A stretch of DNA of 61,547 nt. It comes from Paludibacteraceae bacterium. Its GTDB lineage: Bacteria; Bacteroidota; Bacteroidia; Bacteroidales; Paludibacteraceae. Made by a program: the position numbers and the translations under genes. The notes below the pieces were generated by a model. It was not told where the DNA came from, made no database searches, and saw nothing but the letters and a program-made list of their open reading frames with translations. This document shows, piece by piece, positions 1 through 9,587 of the stretch. The stretch is taken from NCBI GenBank assembly GCA_017478225.1, contig JAFVDX010000005.1:1-61547 (forward strand). The letters run 5' to 3'. The stretch's first letter is position 1; the number at the start of each line of letters is the position of its first letter.

Positions 1-195
1 ACTATTCTTCATTTTAATGAAATTAATTAAACATTCAATGAAAAGAGTGAGGATTACTAATGCCGCCAAAACAACTGATACAATAAATAATGTATTAAGT
101 TGAAGGGCATTAAGTAGTCTTGCCATAACTATTAATGCCATAAAAAGGCTTATATAAATTTTTCTTCTATACAAAGAATTTAATATTCTATTCAT
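1..195 (-). CDS. Partial small membrane protein, C-terminus outside window
   Basis: An open frame of 65 codons runs from an ATG at 195-193 to the window edge without a stop. The visible part has a basic start (MNRILNSLYRRK) followed by two hydrophobic stretches, roughly residues 13-28 and 33-58, so it is probably a small inner-membrane protein. I do not recognise a family. It lies upstream of, and in the same direction as, nothing else visible; the next gene on this strand starts well above it at 777. The reading frame is short, so it is real only with moderate confidence. Confidence 0.45.
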   Translation of the reverse strand, partial: MNRILNSLYRRKIYISLFMALIVMARLLNALQLNTLFIVSVVLAALVILTLFIECLINFIKMKNS

Positions 196-351
196 AATGT
201 TAATGTTTTATTGATCTACATATAGATTACTATAGTTTAGCATCAAATAATGTGGATTATATTTTCCTCATTGCAGAATTTGAATAAATACTTAATGTTA
301 ATGAGACTTGGAAATGTTTAGTCAATTATAAGTTGTATATATGGCTTATTA

Positions 352-777
352 TTAATCTGGTAAAGTAGTCATTAAATAACATTTCCCTTCTGTATCGATG
401 GCCTGCTCGGGGTAGAATAGTATCTTCTCTTTATTTGATTTTTCTGTGAAGTATGGGTGTATATAAACAACACCAGATTTGCCATCCTTTACTTTTAGTG
501 TATCAAGAACTGTATTATATTCAGTTTTGCCGATTTGAGATACATGTTCATCTTGAAAAGCCTTTAGAGCTTCATCAAAATTACTACCTAAAGTGCGAGA
601 ATAGCAGAAAAACATATAACTATAAAATTCTTCACCATTGGTATAGTAATAGCACTCTTTGTCATCAGGCATCGTGCTCAAATTTACACTATCATTAGAT
701 GGATCTTCGTCGTTTTTGTTGCAAGCAACTAATAAAGATGCGACAAAAATGATTGTCAATAAACTCTTTGTTTTCAT
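352..777 (-). CDS. Hypothetical lipoprotein
   Basis: This predicted protein of 141 residues starts at the ATG at 777-775, giving MKTKSLLTIIFVASLLVAC: a basic n-region, a hydrophobic core and a lipobox ending LVAC. A longer frame reaching 825 adds 16 residues that would spoil the signal peptide and overlaps the upstream protease stop, so I reject it. The mature part is acidic after the cysteine (NKNDEDPSND), a form seen in lipoproteins that reach the surface in Bacteroidetes. No family is recognised. It follows the metallopeptidase gene by 44 bp on the same strand and may be co-transcribed with it. Confidence 0.75.
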   Translation of the reverse strand: MKTKSLLTIIFVASLLVACNKNDEDPSNDSVNLSTMPDDKECYYYTNGEEFYSYMFFCYSRTLGSNFDEALKAFQDEHVSQIGKTEYNTVLDTLKVKDGKSGVVYIHPYFTEKSNKEKILFYPEQAIDTEGKCYLMTTLPD

Positions 778-821
778 AATGAGTATATTTAAAGGGTTAA
801 TTACAAATTTTATTTTCCTTT

Positions 822-2294
822 TCATTTCACAACAAATAACTGTGAATTATATTTTGTTGTAGCAATGTATAATCCATTTTGTAGATTATCTAATTGTATA
901 TTTTCATTTTGATGCTGCAAATTTATGGTTTTTATTTGATTTCCCCAAATATCATATATTGTTAGTGTTAATTCTTCTGTTATTTCGTTAATATTTATGG
1001 ATAAGACATTATTTCTATATTGGATGCTAAGTTTTGGCCTGTTATTTAATAAAACGGGAGTAACACTACCCGCAAGTAATTTCTCCGCAAATCCTGCAAC
1101 CGATTGTGCTCTATTATACCATACCCTGCGATTGTTATTAGTTGATGTTGTACCCATTGCAATTCCATTATAGGTAGCATTTGGATACGACCAATAGTTA
1201 ATTCTCGCGCAATTGTATCCAGCAGCTGTACACTTATTATCATACGCCATCATAGTACGCCACGAAGATGCTGAACTGCTACCCAAATAAACATAACCAT
1301 GACCATAAGCATAAGGAGTTGAAGTATTATCAACATAAGTATCATGTCTGCATCCTACCAAATGTCCAATTTCATGGCTAAATGTGTATTTCATCTCACA
1401 ACCAATATTGGGAGATACGGCGCAAAATGCAGTATTTTCATCAGCAGCAATGGCTTTAGCCTTCCCACATAAATCTGTAGAAGTTGTCATAAGTACACAT
1501 ACATCACCACCATAGGTTAATCTTTTTGTGTGAATATCATCCATACAACCATCATTATTGCCATAAAATCTATTAAGGTCTGTGGTGAAATTTACTGCTG
1601 TATAAGAAGTCGTATATACATAAGCACTCAATATTGTTATATGTGATAATGAAGAATTTGATAAACTCTGATTCATTTCTAATAATCTACAATTAACATA
1701 ATTGGTAGTGTTGCTTACTGCATTTGCTGCTGCTGTAGTAAATGCCACAATAACTTTAATAGTTACAGCAACAGGAGATGGCGGTAAAATCCCCCCGCCA
1801 CTTAACAATTCCTCTGTGTGATTCTTCTCGTACTCATCTATAATGTCGTTAACATCTTCTTTCATTGCATCTGCATCTACTTTTAGTAAAGCATATTCGC
1901 CGTCTGCCAATGTTTGAATGCTATATGATGCAGAAGGACTATGAATGTTTCCTTGAATATCCTTACCCAAAACAGACAAAAGGACTTCATTTTCGCTATC
2001 AGCAAAAACTACATCAAAATTATTTATATTATCCCTTACATTAGTTTTTAATTTATTAACTCTTACTAATTGCTCATTTGTGTTGATATTCATAGATTTT
2101 GCAGTGTATAATTCATTTATATCAAGATTTATAAGCTCAATAGAAATTACTGACGGATTCGCATATAGATAATCATATCTCTCTTGTGCCTCTTTTGACA
2201 GTGGCTTGTTTGATTTTGTCCAACAGATTTGACCAAATACTTGTGATGCTGATAATAAGGCTATCACAATAAAAGAAAATATGTTTGTTCTCAT
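822..2294 (-). CDS. Secreted zinc metallopeptidase (metzincin-like) with T9SS-type C-terminus
   Basis: The 490-residue product has a clear signal peptide (about residues 1-22, ending VFGQ). It has the extended metzincin zinc site HEIGHLVGCRHD at about residues 307-318, with H307, H311 and H317 as zinc ligands and E308 as catalytic base. A downstream TMMAYDNKC resembles the Met-turn. This places it with reprolysin/M12B-like peptidases of Bacteroidetes. The last 75 residues form a beta-rich tail (LTIYDIWGNQIKTI, then NGLYIATTK) typical of type A T9SS sorting domains, so it is probably exported through the outer membrane and surface-attached or released. Several cysteines suggest disulfides. It sits between two other exported proteins on the same strand, 35 bp below the 131-residue protein. 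Confidence 0.88.
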   Translation of the reverse strand: MRTNIFSFIVIALLSASQVFGQICWTKSNKPLSKEAQERYDYLYANPSVISIELINLDINELYTAKSMNINTNEQLVRVNKLKTNVRDNINNFDVVFADSENEVLLSVLGKDIQGNIHSPSASYSIQTLADGEYALLKVDADAMKEDVNDIIDEYEKNHTEELLSGGGILPPSPVAVTIKVIVAFTTAAANAVSNTTNYVNCRLLEMNQSLSNSSLSHITILSAYVYTTSYTAVNFTTDLNRFYGNNDGCMDDIHTKRLTYGGDVCVLMTTSTDLCGKAKAIAADENTAFCAVSPNIGCEMKYTFSHEIGHLVGCRHDTYVDNTSTPYAYGHGYVYLGSSSASSWRTMMAYDNKCTAAGYNCARINYWSYPNATYNGIAMGTTSTNNNRRVWYNRAQSVAGFAEKLLAGSVTPVLLNNRPKLSIQYRNNVLSININEITEELTLTIYDIWGNQIKTINLQHQNENIQLDNLQNGLYIATTKYNSQLFVVK

Positions 2295-2329
2295 AATACT
2301 TACTTTTTATTGATTTAACATATAGATTA

Positions 2330-2725
2330 TTATTCTGCATAGAAATGCCCGATAAGTGTCAATGTAGTATTGTATATCACAATAGTATAGTTTCCTGCCG
2401 ATGACAACATTGTGTTATTGTGTCCAACAAATTGCTGATTCACAACGACATTATCTACATTGTCGCGAACCAAAATGTTGTTGATGTGATTATTATCAAC
2501 AACAACATCAAGCATGCGACCATTAATGGTAGCATGAAATTGGTTTGGATGGGTAGGTTCATAACCCATTTCTCCCGGACTATCTAACGGATTGTCGCCT
2601 ATAAGATTGCTTCCGTTTACAATTTCATACAATTCAATTTCTGCTCCTGCATTATCAGCAGAATGTGTTAAAACGAATGCCGATAATAGCAGGAATAATG
2701 CAAGCAGTGATAATTTAGATTTCAT
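2330..2725 (-). CDS. Small secreted hypothetical protein
   Basis: The 131-residue protein begins MKSKLSLLALFLLLSAFVLT, a strong Sec signal peptide with probable cleavage near SADNA. The rest is rich in Asn, Val and Ile with several short beta-like stretches and no recognised domain. It is the first gene of a same-strand group with the T9SS-type metallopeptidase (35 bp gap) and the lipoprotein, so it may be a secreted partner or inhibitor of the protease; that link is only positional. Confidence 0.72.
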   Translation of the reverse strand: MKSKLSLLALFLLLSAFVLTHSADNAGAEIELYEIVNGSNLIGDNPLDSPGEMGYEPTHPNQFHATINGRMLDVVVDNNHINNILVRDNVDNVVVNQQFVGHNNTMLSSAGNYTIVIYNTTLTLIGHFYAE

Positions 2726-3121
2726 AAAATAAGTAGATTTAACCCAAATCGGTCAAAGACCATAAATGAAGTTGTTATATATTTATTTTTATTATTTATT
2801 TAGCGTTTATATTCTTTGGGCTTCTTTTGTCTTTAAGTTTTGTCTTTATGCCGGCATAACTTTGTAACTCAATGACAAAAATCCGCTCTAAAAATAATAT
2901 AAACTCTAAAATAAAATTTAATGACAGATTAGGTAGGGCTTAAATAGTAATAAAAAAATGTGGTGTGATACATTTTGTTTATTATCACGCCACAAAATTA
3001 CGCTAATTTAGTGTATAGGTAAAATAAATAAGTGGGAATTTTATCTTACATAAAGTATTTAATTTCTGATGTTTAATTGTTTTATATGGTGGGAATTTTT
3101 GTTGTAACGATTGACAATTAT
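2726..3121. other. Intergenic region, AT-rich, with one hairpin
   Basis: About 400 bp without a supported gene. It contains an imperfect 10-bp inverted repeat (GTGGTGTGAT at 2960-2969 and ATCACGCCAC at 2984-2993, one G-T pair), which could act as a transcription terminator or leader structure. A TAACTTTG box occurs on the plus strand at 2857-2864, but no well-spaced TTG precedes it and no plus-strand gene follows. No other structure is evident. Confidence 0.5.
2960..2993. terminator. Hairpin in intergenic region
   Basis: A 10-bp stem with one G-T pair and a 14-nt AT-rich loop. It lies between the TPR-HTH gene stop at 3122 and the start of the secreted protein at 2725, both on the minus strand, so it could end transcription of the upstream gene. 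No long T-run follows, so the role as terminator is uncertain. Confidence 0.35.
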
Positions 3122-4591
3122 TCAACCGATTGCCATTTTTATCAAAAAATCCCTTAATTCTTTACCATTTGTCCCGAGTTTTTTAGCTGTGGTATTTTTC
3201 AATTTGCCAATGCTATTTTTTGCATAGGGAAGTATACTGGAAATTTCATTCCGATTAAATCCAATTATTACTAACATACATAATCTAATCTCGGTTTCCG
3301 ATAATGTATTTTTCTGTTTAAGTTTGTTTGCAAGCATCATAAACAACCTATTTGCTCTGTCACACATGTCTTCAAAATTTCTCCAACAGAAATCTTTATA
3401 GAAATTTTTTGATGCTACAAGGGCTGCACAATTCGCATCAATTTCAAGTTTTAATTGTTTTTGAATGGCAACTTTCTGTGAAATGAGATTATTTGTCTTT
3501 TCCTCGAGAAATTGTTGTTCTTTTCTTATGATTGTTTGTTTTTTTATTTCTTGTTTTGTTTCGTCAATAACTTTACTTCTATAGTGTTTTGCTTTCAAAG
3601 CAATGGCGCATACAATCAATAATGACAATGTAATAATAACTATAAAAGTAATACGCCAAATGTGAGGCTTGGCTGTCATTTCATATTGAAGTATTTGCAT
3701 CGCTTTTGCCAATTGTATTTTTCTTTTGTCTATTTCATAATTATGTATATCCTCTCTATCAGATGTCAACTTTAAAATACTATCTTTGTTTAATGTGGAG
3801 TCATTATGAGAAAGAATGTACAATGCGTTGTACTTATCGTTTGGCGAATTACTATATTTCATCACCTGCGTTGCATAACATATAGCAGAGTCTGTATTAT
3901 TTTGATGAGAGTATGATTGGGCTTTGACCAGCATGCCTGTAGGCTCAGTATATCCTTTTTTTTGCAACTGATTCACACAATATATAGCGGAGTCATATTG
4001 CTGGCAGATTTGATATAAGATGGATTTATTTTCTAATGACTTTATTATAACACCATCATTATTACATGATTTCTCAATTTCACTAATAATCTTTAGGGCT
4101 TCTGCCTTTTCTCCATTAGCGGCTTTTATATATGCCATATCATTGAGAGCATAAAAATATGCAATCTCGTTTTTTGCTTTAAGGAAACAATTTGCAGATT
4201 TTTCGCTCATATCGTATGCCAATTTATCTGATTGAGCAAGGCTACACATAATACTTATGTTACAATATATTTTTCCTAATAAATTGTAGTCATGGCTAAA
4301 GACATGCAAAGCATTGATAAAACACCGCATTGCTTCTGCTTGATTGCCATGCTCACGGAGAAGGCGACCATAGTAATAATTGGCTTTAGCATAGTCAGTG
4401 GGGTAGAGATGACGGAATGGAGTGAGTGCTTCAACAGCACTGCTGATAGCTGCACTATCATTATACAACACCCCCTCAACGCGCAGACTATCTGCCTCGC
4501 TGAGGGTGTGTTTGGCGTCATTGATAGATTTACACGAAACTAAAAATATAAGTAAAGATAGAGATATAATATTTATATATTTTTGTATCAT
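3122..4591 (-). CDS. Membrane TPR protein with C-terminal helix-turn-helix
   Basis: This 489-residue protein begins with a lipoprotein-like signal (MIQKYINIISLSLLIFLVSC). Residues about 40-290 form helical TPR-like repeats (for example YAKANYYYGRLLREHGNQAE). A transmembrane helix follows at about 308-330 (WRITFIVIITLSLLIVCAIAL), then a basic/acidic coiled coil and a C-terminal LuxR-like HTH region (LSETEIRLCMLVIIGFNRNE... KLGTNGKELRDFL). This TPR-TM-HTH architecture is common in Bacteroidetes and is thought to link an envelope sensor to gene control, though the ligand and target genes are unknown. Its position next to GH53 and GH13 lipoprotein genes makes it a candidate local regulator; this is inference. 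Confidence 0.8.
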   Translation of the reverse strand: MIQKYINIISLSLLIFLVSCKSINDAKHTLSEADSLRVEGVLYNDSAAISSAVEALTPFRHLYPTDYAKANYYYGRLLREHGNQAEAMRCFINALHVFSHDYNLLGKIYCNISIMCSLAQSDKLAYDMSEKSANCFLKAKNEIAYFYALNDMAYIKAANGEKAEALKIISEIEKSCNNDGVIIKSLENKSILYQICQQYDSAIYCVNQLQKKGYTEPTGMLVKAQSYSHQNNTDSAICYATQVMKYSNSPNDKYNALYILSHNDSTLNKDSILKLTSDREDIHNYEIDKRKIQLAKAMQILQYEMTAKPHIWRITFIVIITLSLLIVCAIALKAKHYRSKVIDETKQEIKKQTIIRKEQQFLEEKTNNLISQKVAIQKQLKLEIDANCAALVASKNFYKDFCWRNFEDMCDRANRLFMMLANKLKQKNTLSETEIRLCMLVIIGFNRNEISSILPYAKNSIGKLKNTTAKKLGTNGKELRDFLIKMAIG

Positions 4592-4596
4592 ATTTC

Positions 4597-4661
4597 AATC
4601 CATCAGATACCCTATTCCAATCCATCAGATACCCTATTCCAATCCATCAGATATCTTATTT
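4597..4661. repeat. 22-bp tandem repeat, three copies
   Basis: The unit AATCCATCAGATACCCTATT plus CC starts at 4597, 4619 and 4641; the third copy is slightly diverged. It fills the gap between the GH53 stop codon (4658-4656) and the start of the TPR-HTH gene at 4591, so the last codons of GH53 lie inside the third copy. It was probably generated by slippage. Confidence 0.9.
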
Positions 4662-5720
4662 AAAGAGTATCTTTAGTGCATTGTTTGGTTTGCCATCATT
4701 AGAAAATGCCCCCATGTCGTATGGTCCCCAGCCGTAAGTGCTATAATTTGCCGGTTTCCATTTGCCATAGGCTTGTGGTTCCCAATAAAATATGCCTGCA
4801 CATGCCTCTATCGCAGTTATTCTGTCCACAAAGTCTTGCATTACTTCGGCGGCTTGCGAAGGGTTGCTACTCATTGTACCTACTTCTGATATCATTACTT
4901 TGCAGTTGAAGCGACTTGTCAGTTTCTTAACATTGGTTTCTGCTAATTGGTTCATTTCAGCCCAATCCTTGCCTGACCATATTTTTTTCATGGGGTAGTG
5001 GCTGAGACCAATCATATCGAATTTGCCACCGTTTTGCCTCATCTTCTGAAAAAACCATGTGTTTTCTTCGTAAGCATTGTCTATATGTACTATAACAATT
5101 GCATCGGGAAAGATCTCTTTTACGGCATTATATCCGGCAGTAGTCAATGCAGCATATCTTGACCAACCGCCTGCAATATCTCCTTTGTCGTTCCATAGTC
5201 TGCCCTCATCCCATAGCATGCCATTCCTTGTTTCATTGCCTACTTGTACCCATTCAGGCTCTACATTGGCTTTCTTTAATGCTTCAAGCACCTCTTTGGT
5301 ATGCTCAGCCACTGCAACTTTCAGTTCTTCAAACGAATATCCTTTCCATGGTTCAGGAATGGTTTGCCTCGACGGGTCTGCGAAGAAGTCGGAATAATGA
5401 AAATCTATCATAATTCGCTGCCCCTCGGCGCTCGCTCTCTTGGCTTTGGCTACCACATCATCTTTTGAGCACCAGCCATCTTGCGGGGAAACCCATACTC
5501 GAAGTCTGACTGAATTCATACCCAGAGAACGGAGCAGAGAAATACATTCTTTTTCCTCACCATATTCGTTGTAGAATTTTATACCATCGTTTTCTTGCTC
5601 AGTAAGCCAACTGATGTCAGCGCCTTTGGCAAATGAACCTTTGGAAGAATCAGGAACATTTTTTTCTGTACATGCAACAAGACATATTATAAGTCCAATA
5701 AGACAAAGTGACTTTTTCAT
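4656..5720 (-). CDS. GH53 arabinogalactan endo-beta-1,4-galactanase, lipoprotein
   Basis: The 354-residue protein has a lipoprotein signal (MKKSLCLIGLIICLVAC) and then a full GH53 TIM-barrel: KGADISWL near residue 32, LGMNSVRLRVWV near 66, the acid/base glutamate in VQVGNETRNGMLW (E163) and the nucleophile in MISEVGTM (E279). GH53 enzymes cut beta-1,4-galactan side chains of type I pectic arabinogalactan. Lipid anchoring would hold it in the outer membrane or periplasm. It follows the GH13 gene by 19 bp on the same strand and is probably co-transcribed. Its 3' end runs into the 22-bp tandem repeat. The length is close to single-domain members of the family. Confidence 0.93.
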   Translation of the reverse strand: MKKSLCLIGLIICLVACTEKNVPDSSKGSFAKGADISWLTEQENDGIKFYNEYGEEKECISLLRSLGMNSVRLRVWVSPQDGWCSKDDVVAKAKRASAEGQRIMIDFHYSDFFADPSRQTIPEPWKGYSFEELKVAVAEHTKEVLEALKKANVEPEWVQVGNETRNGMLWDEGRLWNDKGDIAGGWSRYAALTTAGYNAVKEIFPDAIVIVHIDNAYEENTWFFQKMRQNGGKFDMIGLSHYPMKKIWSGKDWAEMNQLAETNVKKLTSRFNCKVMISEVGTMSSNPSQAAEVMQDFVDRITAIEACAGIFYWEPQAYGKWKPANYSTYGWGPYDMGAFSNDGKPNNALKILFK

Positions 5721-5739
5721 TGAAATATGTATTATTTGG

Positions 5740-7836
5740 TTATTCTATCTTGTCAATGCTAAAACTAAATGGTTCAGCATGAATAGTTTGTCCGTTCGCT
5801 TCAAAATCTTTTGGGAACGAAGCCTTATTGATAACTACTCTCAGGTTATTATCTAAATATCTGCGTTCAAAGCAAAGTACATCGTCGTCGGAATATACGG
5901 GTATATATTCTCCGTACATCATAGCCATGCTGTTTCTTCGAGAGTGAATAAGTCTTTCTACTTCAGCCCTCATAGAAGCCTCGTATGTATCCAAGCCGTC
6001 AAAGCGCATCATGTGTCGGTTGTCGGGATCGTTGCCTCCTGCCTGCCCATATTCATCTCCCTGATAAATACAAGGCACACCGGGGATAGTTAAGTTGAGT
6101 GCTTCTAAGAGCATTGCCAATCTAAAGGCTTTATCTTTGTCGCCAACTCCTACTTGTCTTGACCAGCCAGCAGCCTTGCCGTCTTCAGAGAAACTAACGG
6201 CTCCACCTGCCAAAGAGATGAAACGCACCTGGTCGTGATTTCCGCTTATATTGCCCATCGTATGGTGTGCTCCGTAGGCAGCGAGACTTTCTTCAATAAC
6301 TCGTGCAACATCGCTCATTCTACCATCTTCGTCAGCAAGAGCATGAATGGCTGTAAAATAAACATTAAAGTCGAATTGTGCATCGAGCATACCCGACTTG
6401 ATATACGAACCAATCAGTTCGGGGCTGCCATAGGTTTCGCCTATCATCCACAATTTCTTGTCGGCAAAATTAGTTTTAATTTTCTGAGTTAGTGTGCGCC
6501 AATATGCTTCAGGTATATGTTTGCATGCGTCATGACGGAAACCGTCGAAATCATAGTTTTTAATCCAATAGATGGCAGAGTCGGTCATTTGGTCGCATAC
6601 TTCTTGTCTTTCCAAATCAAGAGTAGGGATATGTACATCAAACCAAGTGGTGAGTCGTGCTTCGTCCCATAATTCAAAGTTGCGTCTTCCGTCGGGTAAA
6701 ATGCTATCTGTCATCCAATCGGGGTGTTGCTGCCAGAGAGGAGCATTGATATGCATGTGATTGGCAACATAGTCAAGTATTACATTGAGATTGTGGCTAT
6801 GAGCGGTTGCAAGAAGTTGTTTTAATTCTTCGTTTGTACCAAAACGCTTGTCGATTTGTGTGGCGTATATTGGCCAATAGCCATGGTAACCGGTGAATTT
6901 GGTGAAAGAACGGGTTGGGTCGTATTTGTTGTTGTAGGTGCCATCACCATTATCGTTAAACACATAATAGCCCCATGCGTCGTATGGATTTTGTGTGATA
7001 GGTGAAATCCAGATAGTGCTAACTCCTAACTTGTCAAAAAATCCTTCGTTTATTTTTTTTGTTATACCTGCTAAATCACCACCTTGGTAATCCACAATAT
7101 CAAGCACTTCTTCAGAATTGATTTTCCAGTCGTTTGCCTGATTTCCATTAGCAAAACGGTCTATCATAAGTGAATAAAGAACTTGTGATTGGGCATCATG
7201 TCGGTTTAATTGTTCAGCACTGCAAATAGGAATCATGTCCTCAAGCGGTATAAGAATATCGTTGTATAGATAATTCTTGTCAGTGGCATAAATGCGAATA
7301 AACGAGCGTCCTTTCTTTTTAACATCAGCGGGGAAAGCAAAAGTGCACTCACTTGTGGCAACATCTTCTACAACCTCATTGATAGGGATATATGTGTTTT
7401 GCCAAAACATATAGAAGTGTATATCATCCGGCTTTTCTGTGAAGGCAACATGTATATTATCTTTATCAATAGCCTTAAGATACATACTTTGTTTCCTTTC
7501 CGAAGGTGGCATTACAGGAACACTTACTACATCGTTGCCTTTGATAAAGGTAAGTATATGCACAAATCTGCGGTCAGCAGAATAAAACATGTTAGGAATG
7601 AAAAGGTCTAAACGGTCTCGATTCCCTGTAAAATCGTATTGGTCGAGCCAAACACGATCAAATTCAGTACCCGCGAGGGTAGGGATATAGTCAGTAAAGA
7701 CTATGCTCACAGAGTCCATCTTGAGCATTACCGGTTGAATAGGATCACCCTGCGCTACTTGTTGCATAGGTGTCAGTTTCTTTTCGCAGCCGATAAGTAA
7801 GGCAGCAAAAACTAATAAGGTAATTGTCTTTTTCAT
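5740..7836 (-). CDS. GH13 alpha-amylase family lipoprotein
   Basis: This 698-residue protein opens with a lipoprotein signal (MKKTITLLVFAALLIGC). Residues about 30-205 form a beta-rich N-terminal region, followed by a GH13 catalytic barrel from about 215. Conserved sites are visible: DYVANH, the nucleophile in DGFRHDACKH (about D436), the acid/base in WMIGETYG (about E467) and the transition-state aspartate in SGNHDQ (about D535). It should hydrolyse alpha-1,4-glucans or maltodextrins at the cell envelope, as SusG-type amylases do, but no SusC/D pair is adjacent. It leads a two-gene unit with GH53. Substrate may differ from starch because GH13 specificity cannot be read from motifs alone. Confidence 0.92.
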   Translation of the reverse strand: MKKTITLLVFAALLIGCEKKLTPMQQVAQGDPIQPVMLKMDSVSIVFTDYIPTLAGTEFDRVWLDQYDFTGNRDRLDLFIPNMFYSADRRFVHILTFIKGNDVVSVPVMPPSERKQSMYLKAIDKDNIHVAFTEKPDDIHFYMFWQNTYIPINEVVEDVATSECTFAFPADVKKKGRSFIRIYATDKNYLYNDILIPLEDMIPICSAEQLNRHDAQSQVLYSLMIDRFANGNQANDWKINSEEVLDIVDYQGGDLAGITKKINEGFFDKLGVSTIWISPITQNPYDAWGYYVFNDNGDGTYNNKYDPTRSFTKFTGYHGYWPIYATQIDKRFGTNEELKQLLATAHSHNLNVILDYVANHMHINAPLWQQHPDWMTDSILPDGRRNFELWDEARLTTWFDVHIPTLDLERQEVCDQMTDSAIYWIKNYDFDGFRHDACKHIPEAYWRTLTQKIKTNFADKKLWMIGETYGSPELIGSYIKSGMLDAQFDFNVYFTAIHALADEDGRMSDVARVIEESLAAYGAHHTMGNISGNHDQVRFISLAGGAVSFSEDGKAAGWSRQVGVGDKDKAFRLAMLLEALNLTIPGVPCIYQGDEYGQAGGNDPDNRHMMRFDGLDTYEASMRAEVERLIHSRRNSMAMMYGEYIPVYSDDDVLCFERRYLDNNLRVVINKASFPKDFEANGQTIHAEPFSFSIDKIE

Positions 7837-7914
7837 ATCGTTAAATGTTTTAGTTTATATTCAATCACTCTGCTTATTGAATTATATATATTTTGTCATG
7901 TCTTTCTCTGCAAT

Positions 7915-8535
7915 TCAAACTTTCAGGAATTTCATTCCAACATTTCTTGCTCCTGCACCATCAGTGTCTTCTCTGTCTCCAATCATGAGTGCTTGCTGAG
8001 CATCTACCCCCAGTTCTTTAAGTATATTCAAGAAAAGTTGTTTATTGGGCTTTAATCCTCCTAAATCAGGCGCAGCGAAATGGTAGTCAAACAAATCAGG
8101 ATCAAGCCCCAAAGCATTGAGTTTGTCTTCTACATTCCTATAGTCAGAAAATACGGCAGTTACTATTCCTTTTCCTCTTAATTGTTTGAGCAAGGGCTCC
8201 GCAAATTCTCCTGCATGATAATGTTTTTTCAATACATTTATCATCAGTGGCATGTATTTGCCAAAATACCAATCTCGTGCATCCATGAAAGGCATGTTTT
8301 GTCGGCGCGCTATATGTTCGAACATATTGTTATAGAAAGCATCAGGATTACCAAAATTCAGTCCTTTGAGCATTCGCCTTATGTTTCTTTCAGATGCTAA
8401 TAATCTGGCGTTTTTTATGTCTCCAAATATCAGTCTGAGCGGCAAATACTTATTGTCGTATAATGTGCCGTCTAAATCAAACACAATGGCTTTAATACCT
8501 TCGAGCGGCAAATCTTGTATGGTCAGTTGCTTCAT
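7915..8535 (-). CDS. HAD-family hydrolase
   Basis: The 206-residue cytoplasmic protein has HAD motif I FDLDGTLYDN (D20 nucleophile, D22), motif II in AVFSDY, the lysine in GGLKPNK and motif III/IV in MIGDREDTDGAGA. This is the phosphoglycolate phosphatase-like subgroup with a helical cap. The substrate is unknown. Its ATG overlaps the TGA of the DUF4837 gene by 4 bp (ATGA), so translation is likely coupled to the GH57-DUF4837 unit above it. Confidence 0.88.
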   Translation of the reverse strand: MKQLTIQDLPLEGIKAIVFDLDGTLYDNKYLPLRLIFGDIKNARLLASERNIRRMLKGLNFGNPDAFYNNMFEHIARRQNMPFMDARDWYFGKYMPLMINVLKKHYHAGEFAEPLLKQLRGKGIVTAVFSDYRNVEDKLNALGLDPDLFDYHFAAPDLGGLKPNKQLFLNILKELGVDAQQALMIGDREDTDGAGARNVGMKFLKV

Positions 8536-9587
8536 TGTGTGGGCTGGCTTACTTTAACTTCTTTGAGTTGGTTAATTTCTTGTGGTAGTTTGATTGTATA
8601 AAGTATTGCCTCTGCTTGTCTGAGTGGATTTCGCTTCTTTTGCCCGGGGGCAAAGATAAACACTTCTGCTGTTATCAGACGATGGCTCAGTTCGTCAATT
8701 CTTGTATGCTGAACAAATGGCCCACCCATAGCCTCACCACCTTGCATTTTCCATAATCCTCTTACCTCAGCACACCAATTATCATTGATGCTTATTGGAG
8801 TAAAAATAGGCGGGAAATGCTTATATTCTGTTCCCATATATGTGCCTTGTATTGAGCCAACTATATTTTTGCCTAATATCTCGTTGCGTTTGCTCAGTAA
8901 TGAGTCCAAACATAGTTGGTCATGGCTCAAATATGGATATGACCATATTATCAAGTCGCGTCTCAAACTACCACCATCATTTACGCACCATACCAAATCA
9001 GCGGTATCTCTAACTAAAAGATAGTCTTCAGGAATGCGAATATCTATTCCAAAGCGTTTCTCTGTAGCCTTTTTTGTCTCGGTTGTCTGATAACCTTGAT
9101 AGAATTTGCCTTGTCTTGTCAGTTCTTCTCTTACAAACCAATTCCTTATGTTTTCTGCCTGTTTGTTAAACAATTCGTTGAACTCATCCCAATTCGGACT
9201 TTGAACAAAACATACTGCCTGTGGTTTTGACCATTGGTTTCGAGCATAACGAATCTTTGCAGAGGTATATCTCTCAGGGTTTATATCAACATACAATATG
9301 TTGCGTGTCGGCATAAGAAAGTTATCGAATAATTGTGGTGAGCATTGGGTAAGTGAGAAATAACTTTCCATTTGTGGTAGGCATGGCATATCGGCAGCCA
9401 TTACTTCTTTGATTTTAGCCCCCGATTGTGCTTCCCATTCTGCTTTGTCAATTACTACTAACATCTCATATATGCTTCCCGTCGCACTTGGCAAAGTACG
9501 CCCCGTATCGGCGCAGCCCCAGAGCAATACTGCACATAGGGCTGTTCCGATAAGAAAACTACATATTTGTCTTGCTCTATTTATCAT
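8532..9587 (-). CDS. DUF4837 family lipoprotein
   Basis: The 351-residue protein has an N-terminal hydrophobic signal ending LLWGCADTG, a probable lipobox. The body matches my recollection of the Bacteroidetes family DUF4837 (YEMLVVIDKAEW near the start, TRNILYVDINPERYT, and later YMGTEYKHFPPIF). Function is unknown. It overlaps the GH57 stop and the HAD start by 4 bp each with ATGA junctions, so the three form one tightly coupled transcription unit. Confidence 0.82.
   Translation of the reverse strand: MINRARQICSFLIGTALCAVLLWGCADTGRTLPSATGSIYEMLVVIDKAEWEAQSGAKIKEVMAADMPCLPQMESYFSLTQCSPQLFDNFLMPTRNILYVDINPERYTSAKIRYARNQWSKPQAVCFVQSPNWDEFNELFNKQAENIRNWFVREELTRQGKFYQGYQTTETKKATEKRFGIDIRIPEDYLLVRDTADLVWCVNDGGSLRRDLIIWSYPYLSHDQLCLDSLLSKRNEILGKNIVGSIQGTYMGTEYKHFPPIFTPISINDNWCAEVRGLWKMQGGEAMGGPFVQHTRIDELSHRLITAEVFIFAPGQKKRNPLRQAEAILYTIKLPQEINQLKEVKVSQPTQ

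Noticed and set aside
7399..7611. 70-residue plus-strand frame in the GH13 gene
   Set aside because: Antisense shadow of the amylase N-terminal region without support.
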